From positions 1 through 35,681 of the forward strand of contig DATLHO010000063.1 in assembly GCA_035539855.1 (NCBI GenBank): a DNA stretch of 35,681 nt, written 5' to 3'. The position numbers and the translations under genes were made by a program. The number at the start of each line of letters is the position of its first letter. Position 1 is the stretch's first letter. Source of the stretch: DATLHO01 sp035539855. GTDB taxonomy: Bacteria > Bacteroidota > Ignavibacteria > OLB7. Shown in pieces: positions 1 through 7,891 of this stretch. A model generated the notes under the pieces. The model saw only the letters and a list, made by a program, of their open reading frames with translations, ran no database searches and was not told the DNA's origin.

Positions 1-1359
1 TTCGGCGAGTTCGCGAACGTCGTGATCTCGCGCGAGAACATCGAGCGGCTCCAGGAGAATCTCATCCGCAGCCATGCGGTCGGCGCCGGCGACTGGATCG
101 ACGCGCCGACGATGCGCGCGATGATGGCGCTGCGCGTCAACGCGCTGGCCAAGGGGTTCAGCGGTATCCGTATCGAGACCGTCGAGACGCTGCTGGAGAT
201 GCTCAACCGCAACGTCATTCCTGCAAGTCCGCATCAGGGCTCGGTCGGCTCCTCCGGAGACCTCGTGCCGCTGTCGCACCTGGTGCTTGCAGCGATGGGG
301 GAGGGCAGCGTGTGGCGTGACGGAGTCGTCGTGCCGGCCGCCGGCGAGCTCGAGCGACACGGCATCACGCCGGTGCGCCTGAAGGCGAAGGAGGGACTCG
401 CCCTGATCAACGGCACGCAGATGATGTCGGCGTACGGCTGCCTCGCCGTCGACGCGGCGATGCGTCTGGCGCGCACGGCCGACGTGCTTGCGGCGCTCTC
501 CGTCGAGGCGCTCAAAGGCACCGATCGTGCGTTCGATCCGCGCCTGCATGCGGTCCGCGCGCATGCCGGTCAGATGGTCGTCGCATCGAACCTCATGAAT
601 CTCATCGCCGGCTCCGCGATTCGCGAGTCGCACCGTCACGACGACGATCGCGTGCAGGACGCATACTCGCTGCGGTGCGTGCCGCAGATCCACGGCGCCA
701 GTCGCGACGCGATCGCATACGTACGCAACGTGCTCGAGATCGAGATCAACTCCGCGACGGACAATCCCCTGATCTTCGCCGAGGACGGCGAGCACATCGA
801 GGGCGGAAACTTCCACGGCCAGCCGCTGGCGCTCGCGCTCGATTTCCTGACGATCGCGATGGCCGAGCTGGCCAACGTGTCGGAGCGGCGCACCGAGCGG
901 CTCGTCAACGGTGCGTTGAGCCGGCTGCCGCGCTTCCTGACGGCGAACGGGGGACTCAACAGCGGCTACATGATCGCGCAGTACACGGCGGCGTCGATCG
1001 TGAGCGAGAACAAGGTGCTGGCGCACCCGGCGTCGGTCGACTCGATCCCGACGAGCGCCAACCAGGAGGATCACAACTCGATGGGATCGATCGCCGCGCA
1101 GAAGGCGCTGCGTGTCGCCGGCAATCTCGAGAGCGTCCTGGCCGTCGAGTATCTCTGCGCCGTTCAGGGTATCGACTTCCACGAGCCCCTGACGCCGGGC
1201 GCCGGCACCCGGCCGGCGTGCGCGCTGCTTCGCTCGCAGGTGCCGCATCTGGACGAGGATCGGGTGATCTTCAACGATCTGCGCGCCGCGGCGTCACTCA
1301 TCGGCTCCGGCGCGGTGATCGACGCGGCCGAGGCGGGGATGGGCCGCCGGCTGCTGTAA
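1..1359 (+). CDS. hutH: Histidine ammonia-lyase (5' truncated by window edge)
   Basis: This enzyme removes ammonia from L-histidine to give trans-urocanate, the first step of histidine degradation in the cytoplasm. The reading frame is open from base 1 (FGEF.NV... matches the region upstream of the active site), so the true start lies outside the window and the GTG at 22 is internal. The SH pair in LIRSHAVGAG (bases 58-87) is the histidine-selective signature of the MIO lyase family. Other family blocks are GSVGSSGDLVPLSH around the MIO cofactor, YSLRCVPQIHG, GNFHGQPLAL, and GLNSGYMIAQ followed by SENKVLAHPASVDS. The MIO triad reads Ser-Ser-Gly (250-258) instead of the usual Ala-Ser-Gly; the central Ser that is essential for MIO formation is kept. 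No other hut gene is visible. A tyrosine or phenylalanine lyase is less likely because of the SH pair. Confidence 0.93.
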   Translation, partial: FGEFANVVISRENIERLQENLIRSHAVGAGDWIDAPTMRAMMALRVNALAKGFSGIRIETVETLLEMLNRNVIPASPHQGSVGSSGDLVPLSHLVLAAMGEGSVWRDGVVVPAAGELERHGITPVRLKAKEGLALINGTQMMSAYGCLAVDAAMRLARTADVLAALSVEALKGTDRAFDPRLHAVRAHAGQMVVASNLMNLIAGSAIRESHRHDDDRVQDAYSLRCVPQIHGASRDAIAYVRNVLEIEINSATDNPLIFAEDGEHIEGGNFHGQPLALALDFLTIAMAELANVSERRTERLVNGALSRLPRFLTANGGLNSGYMIAQYTAASIVSENKVLAHPASVDSIPTSANQEDHNSMGSIAAQKALRVAGNLESVLAVEYLCAVQGIDFHEPLTPGAGTRPACALLRSQVPHLDEDRVIFNDLRAAASLIGSGAVIDAAEAGMGRRLL

Positions 1360-1470
1360 GCGCCGATCGTGGCCCGCTATCGACGTTCCTGACGGTTCAC
1401 GCTCCCGATGATCCGCCTCTGCGGAGGCAGGCCGCCCCCGGGCGACGGGGGTGGGGTGTGCCCCTGGCCG

Positions 1471-1549
1471 CATGTAAAGAGTTGCGCCGAGGGGGCCGCC
1501 CCCATTGTGCCGAGTACTTTCCCGTGCTATTTTTGCGGTTCTTTACATG
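1471..1549. repeat. 10-bp inverted repeat bracketing the rplM promoter
   Basis: CATGTAAAGA at 1471-1480 is matched exactly by its reverse complement TCTTTACATG at 1540-1549. Between the arms lie a short GGGGG-CCG-CCCCC hairpin (1491-1503) and the candidate rplM promoter. The right arm falls at or just after the expected transcription start. The arrangement could bind a dimeric regulator or form a long-range stem, or the hairpin could end hutH transcripts. No function is demonstrated. Confidence 0.45.
1504..1535 (+). promoter_or_regulatory. Bacteroidota-type promoter for rplM-rpsI
   Basis: TATTTTTG at 1528-1535 matches the Bacteroidota -7 consensus TAnnTTTG exactly. ATTG at 1504-1507 lies 20 bases upstream, where the -33 TTTG or TTG element is expected. 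The element sits in a small AT-rich island in otherwise G+C-rich DNA. Transcription would start near 1542 and leave about 50 untranslated bases before the GTG start of rplM at 1594. Confidence 0.6.
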
Positions 1550-1593
1550 AATAGTTCATTCCAGTGCTGTCTCGAGACAGGGAGATTGACGCA

Positions 1594-2046
1594 GTGATTA
1601 CGCCGGATAAGCAGACGATCTCGGTCCGGGAGGCGGACGTCGAGAAGAAGTGGTGGGTGGTCGACGCCGACGGACAGACCGTTGGCCGTCTGGCCTCCCA
1701 GATTGCGCGCATCCTGCGTGGCAAGCACAAGCCCCTGTTCACGCCGCACGTCGACTGCGGAGACTTCGTCGTCGTGATCAACGCCGAGAAGGTCTTCATG
1801 GCGGTCAAGCGCGCCGAGCAGAAGGAGTACAGCCGCTACACGGGCTATCCCGGCGGCCGTCGCGTCATGACCTACCAGCAGATGCTCGAGACCCGTCCGG
1901 AGCGCATTCTCGAGCACGCGGTGCTCGGCATGCTCCCGAAGAACCGTCTCGGCCGTCGCATCGGCAAGAAGCTGCACGTCTACGCCGGCGATCAGCATCC
2001 GCACGCAGCCCAGAAGCCCCAGCCCATCGAGTTCAAGACCAAGTAA
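1594..2046 (+). CDS. rplM: Large ribosomal subunit protein uL13
   Basis: L13 is an early-assembly protein of the 50S subunit that binds 23S rRNA. The protein has the family blocks WWVVDADGQTVGRLAS, FTPHVDCGDFVVVINAEKV, RYTGYPGGRR and AVLGMLPKNRLGR, and ends in KLHVYAGDQHPH.AQ. At about 150 residues it is the usual length. I chose the GTG at 1594 because GGGAG (1580-1584) lies about nine bases upstream and because the first residues then fit L13 proteins. A second GTG in frame at 1564 has no ribosome binding site and would start within about 20 bases of the predicted transcription start. The gene is followed 15 bases later by rpsI, the conserved L13-S9 pair. Confidence 0.96.
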   Translation: MITPDKQTISVREADVEKKWWVVDADGQTVGRLASQIARILRGKHKPLFTPHVDCGDFVVVINAEKVFMAVKRAEQKEYSRYTGYPGGRRVMTYQQMLETRPERILEHAVLGMLPKNRLGRRIGKKLHVYAGDQHPHAAQKPQPIEFKTK

Positions 2047-2061
2047 CACAGTACCGCTCGT

Positions 2062-2448
2062 ATGCCGAACAACATCACCGTCGGACGCCGCAAGAACGCC
2101 GTGGCCCGCGTGTTCCTGATCCCGGGCTCGGGGAAGGTCACCGTCAACAAGCGTGAATTCGAGACCTATTTCCCCGATCAGTTCGACCGCCAGACGGTCC
2201 TGTCTCCGCTGGTGACCGTCGAGATGGTCGAGCGCTTCGATGTGCAGGCGAACGTCATGGGTGGTGGCCGTGCCGGCCAGGCCGGCGCGATCCGTCACGC
2301 CGTCGCCCGCGCGCTCGTCGACCTCGACGAGACGCTGAAGTCGCCGCTTCGTCGCGGCGGTCACGTCACGCGCGACCCGCGCATGGTCGAGCGCAAGAAG
2401 TACGGCCAGAAGAAGGCCCGCAAGCGCTTCCAGTTCAGCAAGCGCTGA
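2062..2448 (+). CDS. rpsI: Small ribosomal subunit protein uS9
   Basis: S9 is a 30S head protein whose basic C-terminal tail reaches towards the P-site tRNA. The 128-residue product carries the N-terminal GRRKNAVARV block, the NKREFETYFP segment, the Gly-rich VMGGGRAGQAGAIRHAVARAL block and the C-terminal basic tail ending KKARKRFQFSKR, all typical of S9. Start and length agree with the family. It is cotranscribed with rplM across a 15-base gap. No clear Shine-Dalgarno sequence precedes the ATG, as is common in Bacteroidota. A strong hairpin follows 36 bases after the stop. Confidence 0.97.
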   Translation: MPNNITVGRRKNAVARVFLIPGSGKVTVNKREFETYFPDQFDRQTVLSPLVTVEMVERFDVQANVMGGGRAGQAGAIRHAVARALVDLDETLKSPLRRGGHVTRDPRMVERKKYGQKKARKRFQFSKR

Positions 2449-2483
2449 TCGAGCCCTTCGGTCGCGGGCGCATCGCACAACGA

Positions 2484-2522
2484 CGAAGTGCGAAGTGGGG
2501 CTCGTCCCCATTTCGCACTTCG
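2484..2522 (+). terminator. Long hairpin after rpsI (terminator or attenuator without U-tract)
   Basis: A 17-bp arm (2484-2500) pairs with 2506-2522 around the 5-base loop CTCGT. All pairs are Watson-Crick except one G-U. No run of T follows, so this is not a classic intrinsic terminator. It could stop or slow transcription between rpsI and rpsB, protect the rplM-rpsI 3' end, or be part of an rpsB leader. Confidence 0.6.
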
Positions 2523-2683
2523 ACCGTTGAGCGCCGCACCCACCAGTGAGTCGTTCGCCCCGGCGGCCGGCTCGCCATCACACATACCGCCCGATCGCCC
2601 GTGTGTGGCGCCGACAATGCTCGGTGCCGAGCGGTGCGAGACGACGGCGGTAGAGGATCTCAACACACATTCAGTAGTCCGCC
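2523..2683 (+). promoter_or_regulatory. Candidate rpsB-tsf 5' leader
   Basis: This 161-base stretch has no gene. It contains pairing arms CACACA (from about 2579) and TGTGTG (about 2612), and the perfect small hairpin GCTCGG-TG-CCGAGC at 2619-2632. The rpsB start follows about 50 bases later. rpsB operons are often autoregulated through such leaders in other bacteria. I see no convincing match to a named leader family and no clear promoter motif. Confidence 0.3.
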
Positions 2684-3637
2684 ATGCCCTTCGTCGAAAT
2701 CGAAGACCTGTTGACGGCCGGAGCCCACTTCGGCCACCTGACCCGCCGCTGGAACCCGTACATGCGCCCGTACATCTTCATGGAGCGCAACGGGATTCAC
2801 ATCATCGACCTCAAGAAGACGCAGATCCTCGTCGACGAGGCCCGCGACGCCGCCGAGCGGATCTCCGCCGAGGGCAAGCGCATCCTCTTTGTCGGCACCA
2901 AGAAGCAGGCGCGCGACGTCGTGCGCAACGAGGCGATCCGCGTCGGGATGAACCACGTCACCGAGCGCTGGCTCGGCGGCATGCTCACCAACTTCCAGAC
3001 GATCCGCAAGTCGATCAAGCGCCTGACGACCATCGAGAAGATGGAGACCGACGGCACCTACGACCAGCTTCGCAAGAAGGAGCGCCTGATGCTCAACCGC
3101 GAGAAGGAGCGCCTCGTGCGCGTCCTCGGCGGCATCGTCGACATGAACCGCCTTCCCGGCGCGCTCTACATCGTCGACATCAAGAAGGAGCATCTCGCGG
3201 TCAAGGAGGCGAAGACGCTTGGCATCCCGGTGATCGCGATCGTCGACACGAACACCGATCCGCGCGACGTCGACTTCCCGGTGCCGGCCAACGATGACTC
3301 GCTCAAGACGATCGCGCTGATCACGAAGGTGATCGCCGACGGCATCGCGCTCGGTCGCGAGGCCAGCTCGGCCGCCGGCTATGGCGACTCGCAGGACGCG
3401 CAGGAGCGCGCCGACAAGGACGCCGCCGCGACCGGCCAGACCGACGATGCGAAGGTGCGCGCACGTCGCCGCACGCGCTCGCGTCGCGGCGCCGAGGGCG
3501 GCGACCAGCCCGAGAGCGGCGCCGGCGAGGCAGCCGGTGTGAGCGTCGCGACGGCCGAGGAGGTCACGCGCGTCGAGACCGCCCCGCAGACCGAGGGCAA
3601 GGGAGAGACGACCGAGGGCTCGGGCCAGAACATGTAG
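2684..3637 (+). CDS. rpsB: Small ribosomal subunit protein uS2 with long C-terminal tail
   Basis: S2 is a 30S protein on the solvent side that contacts S1 and is needed for late assembly. The first 230 or so residues carry family blocks: LLTAGAHFGHLTRRWNPYM, FMERNGIHIIDLKKT, RWLGGMLTNFQTI, GALYIVDIKKEHLAVKEA and IPVIAIVDTNTDP...VPANDDSLKTI. The protein is 317 residues, about 70 longer than E. coli S2. The extra part (from about residue 235) is low complexity, with a basic RARRRTRSRRGAEGG patch followed by an acidic Glu/Thr/Gly stretch, and is probably disordered. The ATG at 2684 gives the expected N-terminus; no Shine-Dalgarno is seen. tsf follows after 189 bases. Confidence 0.96.
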   Translation: MPFVEIEDLLTAGAHFGHLTRRWNPYMRPYIFMERNGIHIIDLKKTQILVDEARDAAERISAEGKRILFVGTKKQARDVVRNEAIRVGMNHVTERWLGGMLTNFQTIRKSIKRLTTIEKMETDGTYDQLRKKERLMLNREKERLVRVLGGIVDMNRLPGALYIVDIKKEHLAVKEAKTLGIPVIAIVDTNTDPRDVDFPVPANDDSLKTIALITKVIADGIALGREASSAAGYGDSQDAQERADKDAAATGQTDDAKVRARRRTRSRRGAEGGDQPESGAGEAAGVSVATAEEVTRVETAPQTEGKGETTEGSGQNM

Positions 3638-3650
3638 GATTCGCCACGGC

Positions 3651-3677
3651 GCCGCCGCGGAGTCACTCCGCGGCGGC
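3651..3677 (+). terminator. Perfect G+C hairpin after rpsB
   Basis: The 13-base arms at 3651-3663 and 3665-3677 are exact reverse complements, giving a stem of about 11 bp with a 5-base loop. Flanking TTCGCC and GGCGAA extend the pairing. It begins 14 bases after the rpsB stop. There is no T-run, so it may be a weak terminator, a pause site or an mRNA-stabilising structure between rpsB and tsf. Confidence 0.5.
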
Positions 3678-3726
3678 GATCGGCGAACGAGGCCCACGCA
3701 CCCGCCGCCGCGGGCAGCTTCCGCGA

Positions 3727-3749
3727 CGGCTCCGTCAACGGCGGAGCCG
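3727..3749 (+). promoter_or_regulatory. Second hairpin in the rpsB-tsf interval
   Basis: CGGCTCCG (3727-3734) pairs with CGGAGCCG (3742-3749) around a 7-base loop. It lies about 80 bases upstream of the tsf ATG. It could be a leader element setting the S2 to EF-Ts ratio; that role is only inferred from position. Confidence 0.35.
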
Positions 3750-3826
3750 CGCGCCCCATGAGGGCGTCAGAGCTGTCCCGGCACCAGGAACATTTCATCG
3801 AAGCAACACCAACCCAGTTCAGTTCC

Positions 3827-4717
<891 letters not shown>

Positions 4718-4763
4718 CATGCGCGGCCGTCACGGTCGTTCGGCATAGACTGAAACAACAGGG

Positions 4764-4799
4764 AAGTCCCGCAGCGCTCAGCCGCTGCGGGACTTTTTT
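4764..4799 (+). terminator. Intrinsic terminator after tsf
   Basis: GTCCCGCAGCG (4766-4776) pairs perfectly with CGCTGCGGGAC (4783-4793) around a 6-base loop. Six T residues follow directly (4794-4799), and the flanking AA and TT extend the stem. This is a textbook Rho-independent terminator and closes the ribosomal protein and EF-Ts unit before pyrH. Confidence 0.92.
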
Positions 4800-4800
4800 G

Positions 4801-4808
4801 TACCTTGG
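4801..4808 (+). promoter_or_regulatory. Possible pyrH-frr promoter (-7 element only)
   Basis: TACCTTGG differs from TAnnTTTG at one position and starts two bases after the terminator T-run. A new promoter is needed here because the terminator is strong. No convincing -33 element is visible, since the upstream position is occupied by the terminator stem. Confidence 0.3.
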
Positions 4809-4858
4809 GCGCCGATTCGACGGCCGCCCGATCCGACACAACCGAGCACGACGACCAC

Positions 4859-5659
4859 ATGAACCCGACCCTGAAACGTGTCCTGTTGAAGCTGAGTGGC
4901 GAGGCGCTGATGGGCGATGCCGGTTACGGAATCGACGCCGGCGTGCTCACTCATTTCGCCCGCGAAGTCAAGCAGATCACCGAGCTCGGCGTCCAGGTCG
5001 GCATCGTCATCGGAGGAGGCAACATCTATCGCGGCGTGCAGGCCGCGGGCGAGGGGATCGACAAGGTCACCGGCGATCACATGGGAATGCTGGCCACGGT
5101 GATCAACGGTCTCGCCCTGCGCAGCGCGCTCGAGCGCGAGGGACTGCAGGTGCGCCTGCAGACGGCGATCAAGATGGAGCAGATCGCCGAGCCCTTCATC
5201 CGCGGGCGCGCCGTGCGCCACCTCGAGAAGGGGCGCGTCGTGATCTTCGGCGCCGGCACCGGCAACCCGTACTTCACGACCGACACCGCCGCCGCGCTGC
5301 GAGCCATCGAGATCAACGCGACCGCTCTGTTGATGGGCAAGAACGGCGTCGACGGCATCTACGATGCCGATCCCCGCGTGCGCCCCGATGCCCATCGCTT
5401 CCGCCGGATCTCCTATCGCGAGGTGCATGCGCGCAACCTGCGCGTCATGGACCTGACGGCCATCACGCTCTGCGAGGAGAACAAACTGCCGATCGTCGTC
5501 TTCGATTTCGCCGTCTCCGGCAACCTGCTTCGACTGGTCACCGGTGACACCATCGGCACGTTCGTCTCCGACGCCAACGGGCACGTCATGGCCGACGAGA
5601 CCGTGTCGGACGCCGCCGCGGCGGCCGCCACGACCGATCAACCTTCGTCCGTTCAGTAG
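4859..5659 (+). CDS. pyrH: Uridylate kinase (UMP kinase)
   Basis: The enzyme phosphorylates UMP to UDP with ATP in pyrimidine nucleotide synthesis and belongs to the amino-acid kinase fold. The start RVLLKLSGEALMG is the family ATP-binding segment, followed by IVIGGGNIYRG, the nucleotide-loop region around GDHMGMLATVINGLAL, and FGAGTGNPYFTTDTAAALRA. The segment MGKNGVDGIYDADPR carries the conserved Asp and Lys region, and LPIVVFDF lies near the C-terminus. The ATG at 4859 puts the start four residues before the first strand, as in other PyrH proteins; an upstream in-frame start would begin within ten bases of the terminator. The product has about 266 residues, some 25 more than E. coli, with an Ala/Asp-rich C-terminal tail. 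frr follows after 8 bases. Confidence 0.96.
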   Translation: MNPTLKRVLLKLSGEALMGDAGYGIDAGVLTHFAREVKQITELGVQVGIVIGGGNIYRGVQAAGEGIDKVTGDHMGMLATVINGLALRSALEREGLQVRLQTAIKMEQIAEPFIRGRAVRHLEKGRVVIFGAGTGNPYFTTDTAAALRAIEINATALLMGKNGVDGIYDADPRVRPDAHRFRRISYREVHARNLRVMDLTAITLCEENKLPIVVFDFAVSGNLLRLVTGDTIGTFVSDANGHVMADETVSDAAAAAATTDQPSSVQ

Positions 5660-5667
5660 CTATCGTC

Positions 5668-6228
5668 ATGGACATCAAAACGATTCTCGATGAGGCCGAG
5701 GCCTCCATGCGCAAGGCGATCGATCACTGCTCGATCGAGTTCGCGAAGCTGCGCACCGGCCGCGCCTCGGTCAGCCTGCTCGACACCATCCGCGTCGAAT
5801 ACTACGGCAACCAGGTGCCGCTCAGCCAGGTCGCGACCGTCTCCACGCCCGACGCCACGCAGATCATCGTGCAGCCGTGGGAGAAGAACCTGCTCGGGGT
5901 CATCGACCGCTCGATCAAGGCCGCGAACCTCGGTCTGAACCCGACCAACGACGGCGTGCAGATCCGCCTGCCGATCCCGCCACTGACCGAGGAGCGCCGT
6001 CGCGATCTCGCGAAGATGGCCAAGAAGATCGCCGAGGATTCCAAGGTCGGCGTGCGCAACTCGCGCCGCGATGCGATGGAGGCGCTCAAGAAGGCCGAGA
6101 AGGCCGAGCACCTCAGCGAGGATGCGCGCAAGGCCGGCGAGGTCGACGTGCAGAAGCTCACCGATCGCTACATCGCAGAGATCGACAAGCACTTCGCCGA
6201 CAAGGAGAAGGACATCCTGTCGGTCTGA
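5668..6228 (+). CDS. frr: Ribosome recycling factor
   Basis: RRF, with EF-G, splits the post-termination ribosome. The 186-residue product has the standard length and the family blocks LRTGRASVSLLDTIRVEYYG, the ISTPDA-like VSTPDATQIIVQPW, and LGLNPTNDGVQIRLPIPPLTEERR. The long C-terminal helix contains KKIAEDSKVGVRNSRRDA and ends in LTDRYIAEIDKHFADKEKDIL. It lies 8 bases after pyrH and is surely cotranscribed; pyrH-frr is a very common pair. Confidence 0.97.
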   Translation: MDIKTILDEAEASMRKAIDHCSIEFAKLRTGRASVSLLDTIRVEYYGNQVPLSQVATVSTPDATQIIVQPWEKNLLGVIDRSIKAANLGLNPTNDGVQIRLPIPPLTEERRRDLAKMAKKIAEDSKVGVRNSRRDAMEALKKAEKAEHLSEDARKAGEVDVQKLTDRYIAEIDKHFADKEKDILSV

Positions 6229-6243
6229 GCCGAGTCCGCATGT

Positions 6244-6285
6244 GACGGCGGCGCCGATCCCGTTTCGAGGATTCGCGCCGCCGTC
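6244..6285 (+). terminator. Hairpin after frr (no U-tract)
   Basis: GACGGCGGCGC (6244-6254) pairs perfectly with GCGCCGCCGTC (6275-6285) around a 20-base loop. It begins 15 bases after the frr stop. There is no T-run, so termination here is inferred from position and stem strength. Confidence 0.5.
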
Positions 6286-6385
6286 GCCATGAGCGGACGT
6301 GCGATCGCGCCCGCCGAGAAAAGGTTTCCAGCGGTCACTCGTCGCCTGTAGGACTGACGGAAGATCGCATCACGCAGAGTTCATC

Positions 6386-7474
6386 ATGGAAGACACCAAC
6401 ACCCACGACGGCGTCCGCATCGAGCCGGTTCGTCATGCCGGCGAAATGATCGACGGCCACGAGCATCATTCTCTCATCATCGTCGGATCGGGTCCGGCCG
6501 GACTGACCGCCGCGCTGTATGCCGCGCGCGCGAACCTGCGCCCGGTGGTCTTCGAGGGCAACCAGCCCGGAGGCCAGCTCACCACGACGACCGATGTCGA
6601 GAACTTCCCCGGCTTCGTCGGTGGCGTCATGGGTCCGGCGATGATGGACATGTTCCGCCAGCAGGCGCAGCGCTTCGGCGCCGACTGCCGCTTCGAGCAC
6701 ATCGAGGAGGTCGACCTTTCGCAGCGGCCGTTCCGCCTGCGCAACGACCGCGGCCAGCGCTTCAGCTGCGACGCGCTCATCGTCGCGACCGGCGCTTCGG
6801 CGCGCTATCTCGGCCTTCCGTCGGAGCAGCACTTCCTCGGCTATGGAGTCTCGGCGTGTGCGACGTGCGACGCGTTCTTCTATCGCAATCTCGAGGTGCT
6901 CGTCGTCGGTGGCGGTGACAGCGCGATGGAGGAGGCGAACTACCTGACTCGCTTCGCAAGCAAGGTCACGATCGTGCATCGCCGCGAGGACTTCCGCGCG
7001 TCGAAGATCATGGTCGACCGCGTGCTCGCCAATCCGAAGATCGAGGTGGCGTACAACTCGAACCTCGTGGAGATCCTCGGCGAGGTCACGCCGGTCAAGC
7101 GCGTCACCGGCGCGATCCTGCGCGACACGCATACCGGCGAGACGCGCGAGGTGCGCTGCGACGGTGTCTTCCTCGCGATCGGACACCGTCCGAACACGGA
7201 GGTCTTCAAGGGGCAGATCGAGACGGACACCAACGGCTACATCTGTACGAAAGGAAAGTCGAGCTACACGTCGGTCGATGGTGTCTTCGCCTGCGGCGAC
7301 GTTCAGGACCATGTCTACCGCCAGGCGATCACCGCCGCGGGCTCGGGCTGCACCGCCGCGATCGACGCCGAGCGCTGGCTCGAGCTGCAGCAGCACGAGC
7401 ATCCCGAGAAGCTCGCGTCGCGACCGTCGGAGCGTTCCGAGGGAGCCGGCGCGATCTCGGGCGTCGGGGCCTGA
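6386..7474 (+). CDS. trxB: Thioredoxin-disulfide reductase
   Basis: This FAD enzyme passes electrons from NADPH to thioredoxin. The 362-residue product has the FAD-binding IIVGSGPAGLTAALYAARA motif, the GGQLTTTTDVENFPGF block, the redox-active CATC in SACATCDAFFYRN, and the NADPH-binding VVGGGDSAMEEANYL followed by VTIVHRR. It also has the C-terminal FAD contact VDGVFACGDVQD..YRQ..TAAGSGC. An N-terminal extension of about 28 residues rich in His and acidic residues precedes the FAD domain. I chose the ATG at 6386; an in-frame start at 6299 would add 29 more unrelated residues. A C-terminal tail of about 20 residues is low complexity. No thioredoxin gene is adjacent. Confidence 0.94.
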   Translation: MEDTNTHDGVRIEPVRHAGEMIDGHEHHSLIIVGSGPAGLTAALYAARANLRPVVFEGNQPGGQLTTTTDVENFPGFVGGVMGPAMMDMFRQQAQRFGADCRFEHIEEVDLSQRPFRLRNDRGQRFSCDALIVATGASARYLGLPSEQHFLGYGVSACATCDAFFYRNLEVLVVGGGDSAMEEANYLTRFASKVTIVHRREDFRASKIMVDRVLANPKIEVAYNSNLVEILGEVTPVKRVTGAILRDTHTGETREVRCDGVFLAIGHRPNTEVFKGQIETDTNGYICTKGKSSYTSVDGVFACGDVQDHVYRQAITAAGSGCTAAIDAERWLELQQHEHPEKLASRPSERSEGAGAISGVGA

Positions 7475-7481
7475 GGCGGGA

Positions 7482-7883
7482 TTATCCCTCGCCGTTGATC
7501 GGCTCGCGCGAGCGGGGCTCCTCGTGGAGCTCCTCGCGCACGAGCATGAGGATCGCGGGCTGCGCGACGATGAGCATGCGCTCGCCCTCGAGCTCGATCT
7601 CGGTCGCCTCGCGCCGCAGGAACACGGCGATGTCGCCGATCTCGGCCTGCAGCGGGATGTAGCGCGCCGGCTCGCGAGCCGACCACGGCTCGTCCTCGGT
7701 GAAGTTCGGATTGGGGATGGGATAGCCGGGTCCGACATGGACGACGCGACCGCTCTGGACGCGCTCCTTCTCGGCGATGCCCGGAGGAAGGTAGAGGCCA
7801 TGCGCGGTGCGGTCGGACTCGGTGTCCGGCCGCACGAGCACGCGATCACCCACCACGATGATGCTGCGTTGTTTGCGGACCAT
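7482..7883 (-). CDS. GroES-like co-chaperonin paralogue
   Basis: The 133-residue product has the GroES beta-barrel pattern: IIVVGDRVLVRPD at the N-terminus, a mobile-loop-like segment ESDRTAHGLYLPPGIAEKE, then GRVVHVGPG, and later GDIAVFLRREATEIEL.GERMLIV. It differs from housekeeping GroES (about 95 residues) by a roughly 20-residue insertion, YPIPNPNFTEDEPWSARE, and a charged C-terminal tail. From memory, similar divergent GroES-family proteins occur in Bacteroidota and Chlorobi. No groEL is nearby, so it is a paralogue and not the main co-chaperonin. The ATG at 7883 fits the domain start. It lies 8 bases after an unrecognised helical protein and converges with trxB. Confidence 0.8.
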   Translation of the reverse strand: MVRKQRSIIVVGDRVLVRPDTESDRTAHGLYLPPGIAEKERVQSGRVVHVGPGYPIPNPNFTEDEPWSAREPARYIPLQAEIGDIAVFLRREATEIELEGERMLIVAQPAILMLVREELHEEPRSREPINGEG

Positions 7884-7891
7884 GGTTGCCG

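Noticed and set aside
58..87. hutH as a tyrosine or phenylalanine ammonia-lyase
   Set aside because: The selectivity pair is Ser-His, the histidine form, not His-Leu or Phe-Leu.
675..1550. Long Arg-rich plus-strand frame overlapping hutH
   Set aside because: It lies in another frame of a clear hutH and its product has the Arg/Gly/Ala bias of G+C-rich shadow frames.
1543..2511. 322-residue minus-strand frame opposite rplM and rpsI
   Set aside because: It is antisense to two unmistakable ribosomal genes and shows no motifs.
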